Assembly: GCA_042434945.1 (NCBI GenBank)
Contig: CP170191.1
Span: 372,001-436,000 of the forward strand
DNA: 64,000 bases
Source: Escherichia hormaechei_A
GTDB taxonomy: Bacteria > Pseudomonadota > Gammaproteobacteria > Enterobacterales > Enterobacteriaceae
Reading direction: 5' to 3'
This document shows, in pieces, positions 13,580 to 21,077 of the stretch. The notes under the pieces are model-generated. The model did no database searches and was not told the DNA's origin. It saw only the letters and a list, made by a program, of their open reading frames with translations. A program made the translations under genes and the position numbers. The first letter of the stretch is position 1. The number at the start of each line of letters is the position of its first letter.

Positions 13580-14311
13580 ATGAGCACTGCAATTACACGC
13601 CAGATCGTTCTCGATACCGAAACCACCGGTATGAACCAGATTGGTGCGCACTATGAAGGCCACAAGATCATTGAGATTGGTGCCGTTGAAGTGGTGAACC
13701 GTCGCCTGACGGGCAATAACTTCCATGTTTATCTCAAACCCGATCGGCTGGTGGATCCGGAAGCCTTTGGCGTACATGGTATTGCCGATGAATTTTTGCT
13801 CGATAAGCCCACGTTTGCCGAAGTAGCCGATGAGTTCATGGACTATATTCGCGGCGCGGAGTTGGTGATCCATAACGCAGCGTTCGATATCGGCTTTATG
13901 GACTACGAGTTTTCGTTGCTTAAGCGCGATATTCCGAAGACCAATACTTTCTGTAAGGTCACCGATAGCCTTGCGGTGGCGAGGAAAATGTTTCCCGGTA
14001 AGCGCAACAGCCTCGATGCGTTATGTGCTCGCTACGAAATAGATAACAGTAAACGAACGCTGCACGGGGCATTACTCGATGCCCAGATCCTTGCGGAAGT
14101 TTATCTGGCGATGACCGGTGGTCAAACGTCGATGGCTTTTGCGATGGAAGGAGAGACACAACAGCAACAAGGTGAAGCAACAATTCAGCGCATTGTACGT
14201 CAGGCAAGTAAGTTACGCGTTGTTTTTGCGACAGATGAAGAGATTGCAGCTCATGAAGCCCGTCTCGATCTGGTGCAGAAGAAAGGCGGAAGTTGCCTCT
14301 GGCGAGCATAA
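13580..14311 (+). CDS. dnaQ: DNA polymerase III epsilon subunit (3'-5' proofreading exonuclease)
   Basis: 243 aa, apparently identical to E. coli. The exonuclease domain (1-180) has ExoI LDTETTG (D12, E14), Exo[11 protein letters not shown] (D103) and Exo[12 protein letters not shown] (H162, D167). The beta-clamp-binding motif QTSMAF comes next, and the C-terminal tail binds the alpha subunit. The start at 13580 (MSTAIT) is chosen over ATG 13571 by length. The second tRNA-Asp follows. Confidence 0.98.
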
Positions 14312-14443
14312 ATACCTGTGAAAGGCGCTAAAAATAGCGACTTGGGCGATTTTTGCAGCAAACGATTCAAAAGATGAGAAAAACCGTTGACGAAGGTCGA
14401 GGCAATCCGTAATATTCGCCTCGTTCCCAACGGAACACAACGC

Positions 14444-14520
14444 GGAGCGGTAGTTCAGTCGGTTAGAATACCTGCCTGTCACGCAGGGGGTCGCGGGTTC
14501 GAGTCCCGTCCGTTCCGCCA
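14444..14520 (+). tRNA. aspV: tRNA-Asp (GTC)
   Basis: 77 nt, identical to the copy at 5044-5120, with anticodon GTC and encoded CCA. In E. coli aspV is a well-known insertion point for strain-specific DNA; here the GntR-ABC-GGT operon follows it. Confidence 0.96.
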
Positions 14521-14527
14521 CTATTCA

Positions 14528-14559
14528 GAAAGCCTGAGTCAGAAATGATTCAGGCTTTC
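14528..14559 (+). terminator. terminator after aspV
   Basis: GAAAGCCTGAGTC/GATTCAGGCTTTC 13-bp stem (one G-U) with a 6-nt loop, followed by the T-rich GTCGTTTT. Confidence 0.88.
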
Positions 14560-14648
14560 GTCGTTTTATAGTCCCTCGAATATTGTTTATTCCTCTTTTT
14601 ATTTCCATTAACAAAAAGTTAATAAATACGGTGCATTTTATTAACAAA

Positions 14649-14665
14649 TGCACGATTTTAGTGCA
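14649..14665. promoter_or_regulatory. NtrC-like enhancer site 1
   Basis: TGCAC-N7-GTGCA, a perfect dyad with the spacing of the NtrC consensus TGCACC-N5-GGTGCA. It centres about 176 bp upstream of the start site predicted from the sigma-54-like promoter. Confidence 0.6.
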
Positions 14666-14670
14666 TTATT

Positions 14671-14687
14671 TGCACTGTTTTTGTGCG
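14671..14687. promoter_or_regulatory. NtrC-like enhancer site 2
   Basis: TGCAC-N7-GTGCG, one mismatch from the same dyad. Its centre is 22 bp (two helical turns) from site 1, so two dimers would sit on the same face of the helix. Confidence 0.55.
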
Positions 14688-14784
14688 TTTTTTGCTCATC
14701 CTTACCTTCGCGCCCATCTTCTTATGTAATAATTATGTAAAATAATTGGTAGGAAATCATTCGGTTACCGATCATTTTTCAGAA

Positions 14785-14819
14785 AATTAACGAACCAATA
14801 CGCTATTGGTTCGTTAATT
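14785..14819. promoter_or_regulatory. 16-bp perfect inverted repeat, candidate operator of the GntR regulator
   Basis: AATTAACGAACCAATA and its exact reverse complement are separated by CGC. The 10-mer CGAACCAATA inside it recurs at 14899-14908. It sits just upstream of a GntR-family gene and its right arm contains the -24 element of a sigma-54-like promoter, so binding would block transcription. No T-tract follows, so it is not a terminator. Confidence 0.7.
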
Positions 14820-14822
14820 GCT
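14806..14822 (+). promoter_or_regulatory. sigma-54-like promoter of the GntR-ABC-GGT operon
   Basis: TTGGTTCGTTAATTGCT matches YTGGCACGRNNNTTGCW at 11 of 14 informative positions, with GG (14808) and GC (14820) exactly 12 bp apart. The predicted start is near 14833, leaving a 75-nt leader. It is preceded by two NtrC-like dyads at enhancer distance. Confidence 0.55.
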
Positions 14823-14898
14823 TAATTACTAGCACGTTAAGTTCTGCGTCATATCAATAACTTATTATTAATAAAAATAAAGCAATGATGAAAGCGAG

Positions 14899-14908
14899 CG
14901 AACCAATA
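14899..14908 (+). promoter_or_regulatory. third CGAACCAATA half-site overlapping the gntR start codon
   Basis: A direct copy of the left arm core of the palindrome; its last base is the A of the ATG at 14908. It suggests a secondary operator contact for autoregulation. Confidence 0.5.
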
Positions 14909-15627
14909 TGGAAAAGCCTTCACGGTTTTTAGCTAATTCCAGTACCGCGCTTGAGCAGCTGCGCGGGCTTATCAACCAGCACGAGTCAACACCAGGCATT
15001 CCGCTGCCCACTGAACGTGAGCTGTCGGACACTCTCGGCGTAGGCCGACGTGAAGTGCGTCGCGCGCTGGACGTGCTGGAAGAGGAAGGGCGTATCTGGC
15101 GCAAGCAGGGCAAGGGTACCTTCATTGGTCCATCTGCCCCGGTTGAGCCGTTGGCGCTTCAGGGATTGGTTCAGCAAACCAACCTGCTGGAAGTCATGGA
15201 AGCTCGACTACAGCTCGAACCCGGCTTAGCCCGACTTGCGGCACTGCGTGCCACGAGGGAAAACCTCGCGCTCATGCAGCGTATGCTGGAACGCATTAAT
15301 AAGGTCAGCCCGGATGACCGCGATCTCAACGAACTGTGGGATAGCGCCTTCCACCGCGCCATTGCGGAGGCAGCAGGTAACCGCCTGATGCTTGGGCTTT
15401 TTGATGCGATAGATGCCGTCCGCCGGGAGCCTGGCTGGCAGCATTTACGCGAACTTGCCCGCACCCCTGAACGTGTCGATAGCTACAACGACCACCATCA
15501 CAAAATCATGTCAGCGATTATTCATCGCCAGCCTAACGAAGCAGCTGCCGCCATGCGCGAACACCTGCTCAGCCTGCAAACCGCCCTGATTCAGGCTATC
15601 CACCTTGAGGACGATTCCACGCTATGA
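14908..15627 (+). CDS. GntR-family transcriptional regulator (FadR/FCD subfamily)
   Basis: 239 aa. N-terminal winged helix (about 15-75) with the GntR pattern LPTERELSDTLGVGRREVRRAL and a KQGKGTFIG wing. C-terminal all-helical FCD domain (about 95-225) with the metal/ligand residues D..H (WDSAFHRAIAEAAGN) and H in NDHHHKIMSAI. It is first in a tightly packed operon: its stop overlaps the next start (ATGA at 15624-15627). It probably represses its own operon through the palindrome upstream and is relieved by a substrate-derived ligand. The ligand cannot be named; a gamma-glutamyl compound or product is plausible from the neighbours. Confidence 0.9.
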   Translation: MEKPSRFLANSSTALEQLRGLINQHESTPGIPLPTERELSDTLGVGRREVRRALDVLEEEGRIWRKQGKGTFIGPSAPVEPLALQGLVQQTNLLEVMEARLQLEPGLARLAALRATRENLALMQRMLERINKVSPDDRDLNELWDSAFHRAIAEAAGNRLMLGLFDAIDAVRREPGWQHLRELARTPERVDSYNDHHHKIMSAIIHRQPNEAAAAMREHLLSLQTALIQAIHLEDDSTL

Positions 15628-16637
15628 CGACGATACCCTTTAAGGACTCCACGCCCGTACTGCGGCTGCAAAACCTCAACGTTAAATTCGCGGGCTCGCC
15701 GGTGAGCGTGCTCGACGATATCTCGCTGACGGTCAGGGCGGGAGAAACGCTGGCGCTGGTAGGCGAGTCCGGCTGCGGTAAAAGCATCACTTCCCTGGCG
15801 CTGATGGGGTTATTACCTGCCAGCGCCCGGATCGTCAGCGGGGAGATGAATTTCCGCCGCCAGGATCTGCGCAAGCTCTCGCCGCGGGAGTATGCCGATC
15901 TGCGCGGCAGCGAGCTGGCGATGATATTCCAGGAGCCCATGACCTCGCTCAACCCGGCCTTCACGCTTGGCGATCAGCTCAGTGAAGCGGTGATGCGCCA
16001 TCAAACGATCTCCCGGGCTGAGGCGATGACGGTTGCGCTACAGATCCTGGAGAAGGTGCAGATCCCGGCCGCAGAGATGCGCCTTAAGGCTTACCCGCAT
16101 CAGCTTTCCGGCGGTATGCGCCAGCGCGTGATGATAGCGATGGCGCTGATAAACCATCCCAAACTACTCATTGCTGACGAACCCACTACCGCTCTGGACG
16201 TGACCATTCAGGCGCAAATTCTCTCCCTGCTCAATACTTTAAAAGAAGAAACGGGCACGGCGGTGCTGATGATCACCCACGATTTAGGCGTGGTGGCTGA
16301 AGTCGCGCAGCAGGTGGCGGTGATGTATGCCGGACAGGTAGTGGAGCAGGGGAGTGTTGAAGCCCTGTTTGCCGATCCGCAGCACCCCTATACCATTGGC
16401 CTTATGGGTTCCCTTCCTTCTATGGGTGCGCGTAAAGGCCAGCTATCAACTATTCCCGGATCGGTCCCGCTGCCGGAATCCATGCCTCAAGGCTGCCGCT
16501 TTGCCACCCGATGTCCCTTCGCGCAGACGCGCTGTCATGCTGAAAAACCACCGCTCACTACGCTCGGTACGGGCCATCAGGTTGCCTGCTTCCGCGTGCC
16601 GCTCGAACACCACATTGCCCTGGGAGAGACCGCATGA
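15624..16637 (+). CDS. peptide-type ABC transporter ATP-binding protein (DppD-like)
   Basis: 337 aa nickel/peptide/opine transporter ATPase. Walker A GESGCGKS (about residues 52-59), Q-loop IFQEPMTSLNP, signature LSGGM, Walker B LLIADEPTTALD and H-loop ITHDL are present. The C-terminal oligopeptide/dipeptide domain has the cysteine pattern C-x-FATRCPFAQTRCH seen in DppD/OppD/GsiA, which can hold an Fe-S cluster in some members. It pairs with the next ATPase to energise the two permeases. Start and stop overlap both neighbours by 4 bp, indicating translational coupling. Confidence 0.92.
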   Translation: MTTIPFKDSTPVLRLQNLNVKFAGSPVSVLDDISLTVRAGETLALVGESGCGKSITSLALMGLLPASARIVSGEMNFRRQDLRKLSPREYADLRGSELAMIFQEPMTSLNPAFTLGDQLSEAVMRHQTISRAEAMTVALQILEKVQIPAAEMRLKAYPHQLSGGMRQRVMIAMALINHPKLLIADEPTTALDVTIQAQILSLLNTLKEETGTAVLMITHDLGVVAEVAQQVAVMYAGQVVEQGSVEALFADPQHPYTIGLMGSLPSMGARKGQLSTIPGSVPLPESMPQGCRFATRCPFAQTRCHAEKPPLTTLGTGHQVACFRVPLEHHIALGETA

Positions 16638-17716
16638 CTATGCCCATTCTTGAAGCCCGCGATCTGAGCAAGCTTTTCCCCGGCCCGAAAAAACTGTTTA
16701 CGCCGGCCCGCTTTGTCACCGCTGTCGACCGAGTTTCGATGTCGGTGATGCCTGGCGAAACGCTGGCAATTGTCGGCGAGTCGGGTTCCGGGAAATCCAC
16801 CCTTGGTCGTCTGCTGCTGCGCCTGCTGGGCGCCAGCGAAGGGCGGGTATTTTATCAGGGTGAGGAGATCACCCACGCCTCGGGCGCCCGTCTGAACCAG
16901 CTCCGGCGTGAGCTACAGATCATCTTTCAGGATCCCTTCGCTTCGCTGAACCCGCGCATGACGGTGGAGCAAATTGTCGGTGAGCCGCTGTGGCTGCACC
17001 AGAACATGAAAAAAACGGATCGCCAGTACCGCGTCTCCGAGCTACTCAGGACGGTCGGCTTGCCCGCGGCCTGGGCCGGGCGTTATCCACACGAATTTTC
17101 CGGCGGGCAGCGTCAGCGTATCGGCATTGCGCGCGCGCTGGCGTCAGGCCCAAAGCTGCTGCTGGGTGATGAGCCGGTTTCTGCGCTGGACGTTTCCGTT
17201 CAGGCACAGGTGGTTAATTTACTGGAAAGCCTGAAGCACCAGTTGGGGCTAACGATGGTGATCGTCGCCCACGGGCTGGCGGTTATCCGTCATATGAGCG
17301 ACCGCGTGGCGGTAATGTATCTTGGGCAAATCGTCGAGCTGGCCACCGTCGACGACATCTTCGACGCACCGTTGCATCCTTATACCCAGGCGTTGATTGC
17401 CTCAGCGCCGCAAATGCAGCCAGGCGTAGCGCGGGATACGCCGCTGTTGCAGGGTGATTTACCGAACCCGGCTAACCCGCCGTCCGGCTGCCGTTTCCAC
17501 ACCCGTTGCCCCTACGTTACAGATGAATGCCGCCAGATCGAGCCGATTAATCAGGTGCTCGACGGCGGACGTCAGGTTGCCTGCCATCGCTGGCAGGAGA
17601 TCAATCGCGATCGCAGCGTTATCCAGATCGCACCGCCATCCGCCGCTTTTCTGCGCCGCCGCGCGCTGTTTGAACACGCGGCCACTCACTCCTCCCTTCC
17701 TTCAAGGAACTCATGA
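16634..17716 (+). CDS. peptide-type ABC transporter ATP-binding protein (DppF-like)
   Basis: 360 aa. Walker A GESGSGKS, Q-loop IFQDPFASLNP, signature FSGGQ, Walker B LLLGDEPVSALDV and a switch histidine in VIVAHGL; note HG in place of the usual HD. The C-terminal C-x-FHTRCPYVTDEC motif matches the DppF/OppF class. About 30 residues after that motif (to residue 360) are rich in Arg and Ala and look like an extension beyond the usual end. It forms a heterodimer with the preceding ATPase and overlaps both neighbours by 4 bp. Confidence 0.92.
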   Translation: MTMPILEARDLSKLFPGPKKLFTPARFVTAVDRVSMSVMPGETLAIVGESGSGKSTLGRLLLRLLGASEGRVFYQGEEITHASGARLNQLRRELQIIFQDPFASLNPRMTVEQIVGEPLWLHQNMKKTDRQYRVSELLRTVGLPAAWAGRYPHEFSGGQRQRIGIARALASGPKLLLGDEPVSALDVSVQAQVVNLLESLKHQLGLTMVIVAHGLAVIRHMSDRVAVMYLGQIVELATVDDIFDAPLHPYTQALIASAPQMQPGVARDTPLLQGDLPNPANPPSGCRFHTRCPYVTDECRQIEPINQVLDGGRQVACHRWQEINRDRSVIQIAPPSAAFLRRRALFEHAATHSSLPSRNS

Positions 17717-19233
17717 TAATGACAATGCGTAATTCTCTTTTGACCGTACTGGGAAGTGTTATGTTGCTTGGCGCGGCGCTGCCCGCCCATTCTGAAAGCG
17801 TGCTGCGGATCGGCCTGGGGGCCGACCCGGATATGCTCGACCCGCATCTGGCGCGCACCTACTATGGCCGTTTCGTGTTTGCCTCCCTGTGCGACAGGCT
17901 GGTGGACGTCGACGAGCACCTGAAAGTGGTGCCGGGTCTGGCAAAATCCTGGGCCTGGAGCGAAGATGGCAAAACGCTGACTATGGATCTACGCGAAGGT
18001 GTGACCTTCCACGACGGTGAAAAATTTGATGCCGCTGCGGCAAAATACAACCTCGACCGCGCCCTGACCCTCAAAGGCTCCTTGCGTAAAAGCGAGATCT
18101 CATCCGTTGAATCGGTCGAGGTCACCGGCCCGATGCAGATTGCGCTGCACCTGAAAACACCGGATGCCGCGCTGCTAATGCAGCTCACCGACCGCGCGGG
18201 CGCGATGATGGCACCCGATGCGGCGAAAAAGCCTGACTTTGCCGCCCATCCCGTCTGCTCCGGTCCATACAAATTCGACAGCCGCGTGTCGCAGGACCGC
18301 ATCGTTCTGACCCGCTTCGACAACTACTGGAACAAAGACGCCTATCACTTCGACAAAATCATCTATCTGCCGATCCCGGATGCCTCCGTGCGTCTCGCGA
18401 ACCTGCGCGCGGGCGATCTCGACCTGACCGAAGGCATTGCCGCCAGCGACGTCAAAACCGTCGAAGCCGACAGCAAGCTGGCGCTGGCGAAGGTCACCGG
18501 TCTGGGCTATCAGGGGATCACCTTCAATATTAACAACGGCAAGGTGCCGGCCAACGATCCGTTCAAAGATGCCCGCGTGCGCGAGGCATTTTCTCAGGCA
18601 ATCGATCGCGATGCCTTAAACCAGGTGGTCTTTGAAGGGCTCTACACCCCGGCAAATCAGGCGTTTTCACCGGTCAGCCCGTACCACGTTAACCTGCCGG
18701 TCCCGCCGCGCGACGTAGATAAAGCCAAAGCGCTGCTGAAAGCCGCCGGTGTAACCACGCCGCTGAGCGTCAATCTGCTGGTGCCGAACAACCCAACCTC
18801 GCAGCAGGTGGGACAGGTATTGCAGGCGATGGTGGCAGAGGCGGGCTTTAACCTGAACCTGCAAATGACCGAGTTCGCCACGCTGCTGGATCGCCAGCAG
18901 AGCGGTGACTACCAGTTGAGCTTCTCCGGCTGGTCGGGGCGCCCGGATCCGGATGGCAGCATTTACGGCTTTATCAACAGTAAAGGCACCCTGAACGACG
19001 GCCGCTACAGTAACGCGCAGATCGATGAATGGCTGACTCAGGCGCGTCAGAGCACCGACCAGGCCGCACGCCAGCCGCTGTACGACAAGGTGGTGAAGCA
19101 ACTCCAGACCGACATGCCGATTGCCTACCTCTACTTCGAGCCGCGCATTTTTGGCCTGAACAAAAGCGTGCAGGGCTTTAAGCCGTACCCGGACGGCATC
19201 GTGCGTCTGGCCGGTTTGACGCTGGCAAAATAA
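17713..19233 (+). CDS. periplasmic peptide-type substrate-binding protein (SBP family 5)
   Basis: 506 aa at most; ATGs at 17713 and 17725 are both possible, the second giving a cleaner signal peptide MRNSLLTVLGSVMLL...PAHS. Mature protein has the family 5 signatures LRIGLGADPDMLDPHL, AKSWAWSEDGKTLTMDLREGVTFHDG and CSGPYKF. Closest by pattern to binding proteins for dipeptides, glutathione and related compounds (DppA, GsiB). It delivers substrate to the two permeases that follow 18 bp later. The partner enzyme at the end of the operon suggests gamma-glutamyl peptides or similar amides; this is inference. Confidence 0.9.
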   Translation: MIMTMRNSLLTVLGSVMLLGAALPAHSESVLRIGLGADPDMLDPHLARTYYGRFVFASLCDRLVDVDEHLKVVPGLAKSWAWSEDGKTLTMDLREGVTFHDGEKFDAAAAKYNLDRALTLKGSLRKSEISSVESVEVTGPMQIALHLKTPDAALLMQLTDRAGAMMAPDAAKKPDFAAHPVCSGPYKFDSRVSQDRIVLTRFDNYWNKDAYHFDKIIYLPIPDASVRLANLRAGDLDLTEGIAASDVKTVEADSKLALAKVTGLGYQGITFNINNGKVPANDPFKDARVREAFSQAIDRDALNQVVFEGLYTPANQAFSPVSPYHVNLPVPPRDVDKAKALLKAAGVTTPLSVNLLVPNNPTSQQVGQVLQAMVAEAGFNLNLQMTEFATLLDRQQSGDYQLSFSGWSGRPDPDGSIYGFINSKGTLNDGRYSNAQIDEWLTQARQSTDQAARQPLYDKVVKQLQTDMPIAYLYFEPRIFGLNKSVQGFKPYPDGIVRLAGLTLAK

Positions 19234-19251
19234 ACGTCCTGAGGAGAACCC

Positions 19252-20193
19252 ATGCTGGAACTGATTTGCAAACGTCTGCTGCTGGCCGTCCCGACGCTAT
19301 TGCTGGTGAGCATGATGGTGTTCGGGCTGCAAAAGCTGCTGCCCGGCGACCCGCTGATCGCCATGGCCGGGGAGGAGCGCGATCCGGCGGTCATTGCCCA
19401 ACTGCGTGCTGAGCTTAATCTGGATGCGCCGATCCCCGTGCAGTATTTCCATTGGCTAACGCGTGCGCTGCAGGGCGATCTGGGCGTCTCCTTGCGCACG
19501 CATGAACCGGTCACGCAGCTGATTGCCAGCAAGCTGCCGGTCACGCTGGAGCTGTCGCTGCTGGCGATGATCATCGCGCTGGTGTTTGGCATCAGCATGG
19601 GGATCCTTGCGGCGGTGAATAAAAACAGCTGGGTCGATCATGGGGCGAACTTTGTGGCGATCTCGGGGATATCAATTCCGCACTTCTGGCTGGGGATCCT
19701 GCTGATTCTGGTCTTTTCGGTGAACTTGCAATGGTTACCTGCGTCCGGTTATGTGCCATTCAGTGAAGATCCGATCCAGAACCTGCGCACGCTGCTGCTA
19801 CCCGCGTCCGTGCTCGGAACCGGACTGGCGGCGACGCTGATGCGCCATACCCGTGCGTCGATGATTGCAGTGCTGAAAGCGGATTACATCCGCACCGCGC
19901 GCGCTAAGGGGCTGCTGCCGAAAGCAGTGATCCTGAAGCACGCCTTTCGCAACGCGCTGGTGCCTGTAATCACCCTCACTACGCTTCTGTTCGGCGAGCT
20001 ACTGGGCGGCGCGGTGCTGACCGAGCAGGTCTTCACCATTCCGGGCTTTGGCAAAATGATCGTCGACTCGGTGTTCAATCGTGACTATGCGGTGGTGCAG
20101 GGCGTGGTGCTGATCGTGGCGATCGGCTTCCTGATGCTCAATCTGCTGGCCGACGTGCTCTACGTCCTTATCAACCCGAAAATGCGAGGTTAA
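19252..20193 (+). CDS. ABC transporter permease (DppB-like)
   Basis: 313 aa inner-membrane protein with an N-terminal membrane helix, the conserved ERDPAVIAQLRAELNLDAPIPVQY periplasmic segment of the DppB/GsiC family, and five C-terminal membrane segments. The EAA loop reads DYIRTARAKGL with the conserved AxxKG turn that contacts the ATPases. AGGAG precedes the ATG. It pairs with the next permease. Confidence 0.92.
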   Translation: MLELICKRLLLAVPTLLLVSMMVFGLQKLLPGDPLIAMAGEERDPAVIAQLRAELNLDAPIPVQYFHWLTRALQGDLGVSLRTHEPVTQLIASKLPVTLELSLLAMIIALVFGISMGILAAVNKNSWVDHGANFVAISGISIPHFWLGILLILVFSVNLQWLPASGYVPFSEDPIQNLRTLLLPASVLGTGLAATLMRHTRASMIAVLKADYIRTARAKGLLPKAVILKHAFRNALVPVITLTTLLFGELLGGAVLTEQVFTIPGFGKMIVDSVFNRDYAVVQGVVLIVAIGFLMLNLLADVLYVLINPKMRG

Positions 20194-20195
20194 CC

Positions 20196-21071
20196 ATGGC
20201 GGAACTGACGACGCAAACCGTTGCCCCCACGCTGCCGCGCGCGCAGAACCGGGTGCTGAAGAAATTTCTCGGCAATAAAAGCGCGGTGATTGGCGCGCTT
20301 GTGGTGGGCTTTTTTGTCCTGGTGGCGCTGCTGGCGCCGTGGATCGCCCCCTTCGACCCGGTCAAAGCCAACTTCCTGGCGGTGCGCAAAGCGCCGTCGG
20401 CGATGTACTGGTTCGGCACCGACGAGCTGGGGCGTGACATCTTATCCCGCATTATTTGGGGGGCGCGCACCTCGCTGATGGCGGGCTGTATGTCGGTCAT
20501 TATTGCCGTGGTCATCGGCGTGCCGCTGGGGCTGGTGGCGGGCTACTTCCAGAAGATGTGGGACGGCGTGATCTCGCGCTTTATTGAGGCCTTGCTGGCC
20601 TGTCCGTTCCTGATCATGGCGATCGCGCTGGGGGCATTTTTGGGCCCAAGCCTGACGAATGCGATGATCGCCATTGGTCTCTCGGCAATGCCGATTTTCG
20701 CCCGGCTGACGCGCGGCCAGGTGATCGCCATTCGCAACGAAGAGTATATCGACGGCGCGCGGGCGATTGGCCTGCCGGATCGCTGGATCATCATTAAATA
20801 TGTCCTGCCAAACGTGATGTCGCCGATCCTCGTGCAGGCCACGCTGGCGATCGCCTCGGCGATTATCGCCGAAGCCAGCCTGTCGTTTTTGGGGCTGGGA
20901 CAGCAGCCGCCAAATCCGTCCTGGGGCTCCATGCTCAACACCGCGAAAGGGTTTCTGGAGCAGGCTCCGTGGATGTCCATTTTCCCCGGCGTGGCGATTT
21001 TCCTTGCCGTGCAGGGCTTTAATCTACTCGGCGACGGGCTGCGCGATGCGCTCGATCCGCGCCACGACTAA
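20196..21071 (+). CDS. ABC transporter permease (DppC-like)
   Basis: 291 aa. The cytoplasmic N-terminus is followed by a membrane helix, then the DppC/GsiD hallmark FGTDELGRDILSRIIWGARTSL, five further helices and the EAA loop EEYIDGARAIGLPDRWII. The C-terminus ends LLGDGLRDALDPR, typical of the family. It starts 2 bp after the preceding stop. Confidence 0.92.
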   Translation: MAELTTQTVAPTLPRAQNRVLKKFLGNKSAVIGALVVGFFVLVALLAPWIAPFDPVKANFLAVRKAPSAMYWFGTDELGRDILSRIIWGARTSLMAGCMSVIIAVVIGVPLGLVAGYFQKMWDGVISRFIEALLACPFLIMAIALGAFLGPSLTNAMIAIGLSAMPIFARLTRGQVIAIRNEEYIDGARAIGLPDRWIIIKYVLPNVMSPILVQATLAIASAIIAEASLSFLGLGQQPPNPSWGSMLNTAKGFLEQAPWMSIFPGVAIFLAVQGFNLLGDGLRDALDPRHD

Positions 21072-21077
21072 GGAGTC

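Larger units (their letters stand above)
14561..14907. other. 347-bp AT-rich regulatory region upstream of the GntR-ABC-GGT operon
   Basis: No ORF is supported. It holds, in order, two NtrC-like dyads, a palindrome TCGGTTACCGA (14761-14771), a 35-bp perfect inverted repeat that overlaps a sigma-54-like promoter, and a third copy of the operator half-site that touches the start codon. The outer GTGCATTT/AAATGCAC pair (from 14632) also forms an 8-bp inverted repeat. Confidence 0.75.

Noticed and set aside
14785..14819. Palindrome before gntR as a Rho-independent terminator
   Set aside because: AT-rich stem with a 3-nt loop and no T-tract, located far from an upstream gene that already has its own terminator; operator is the better reading.
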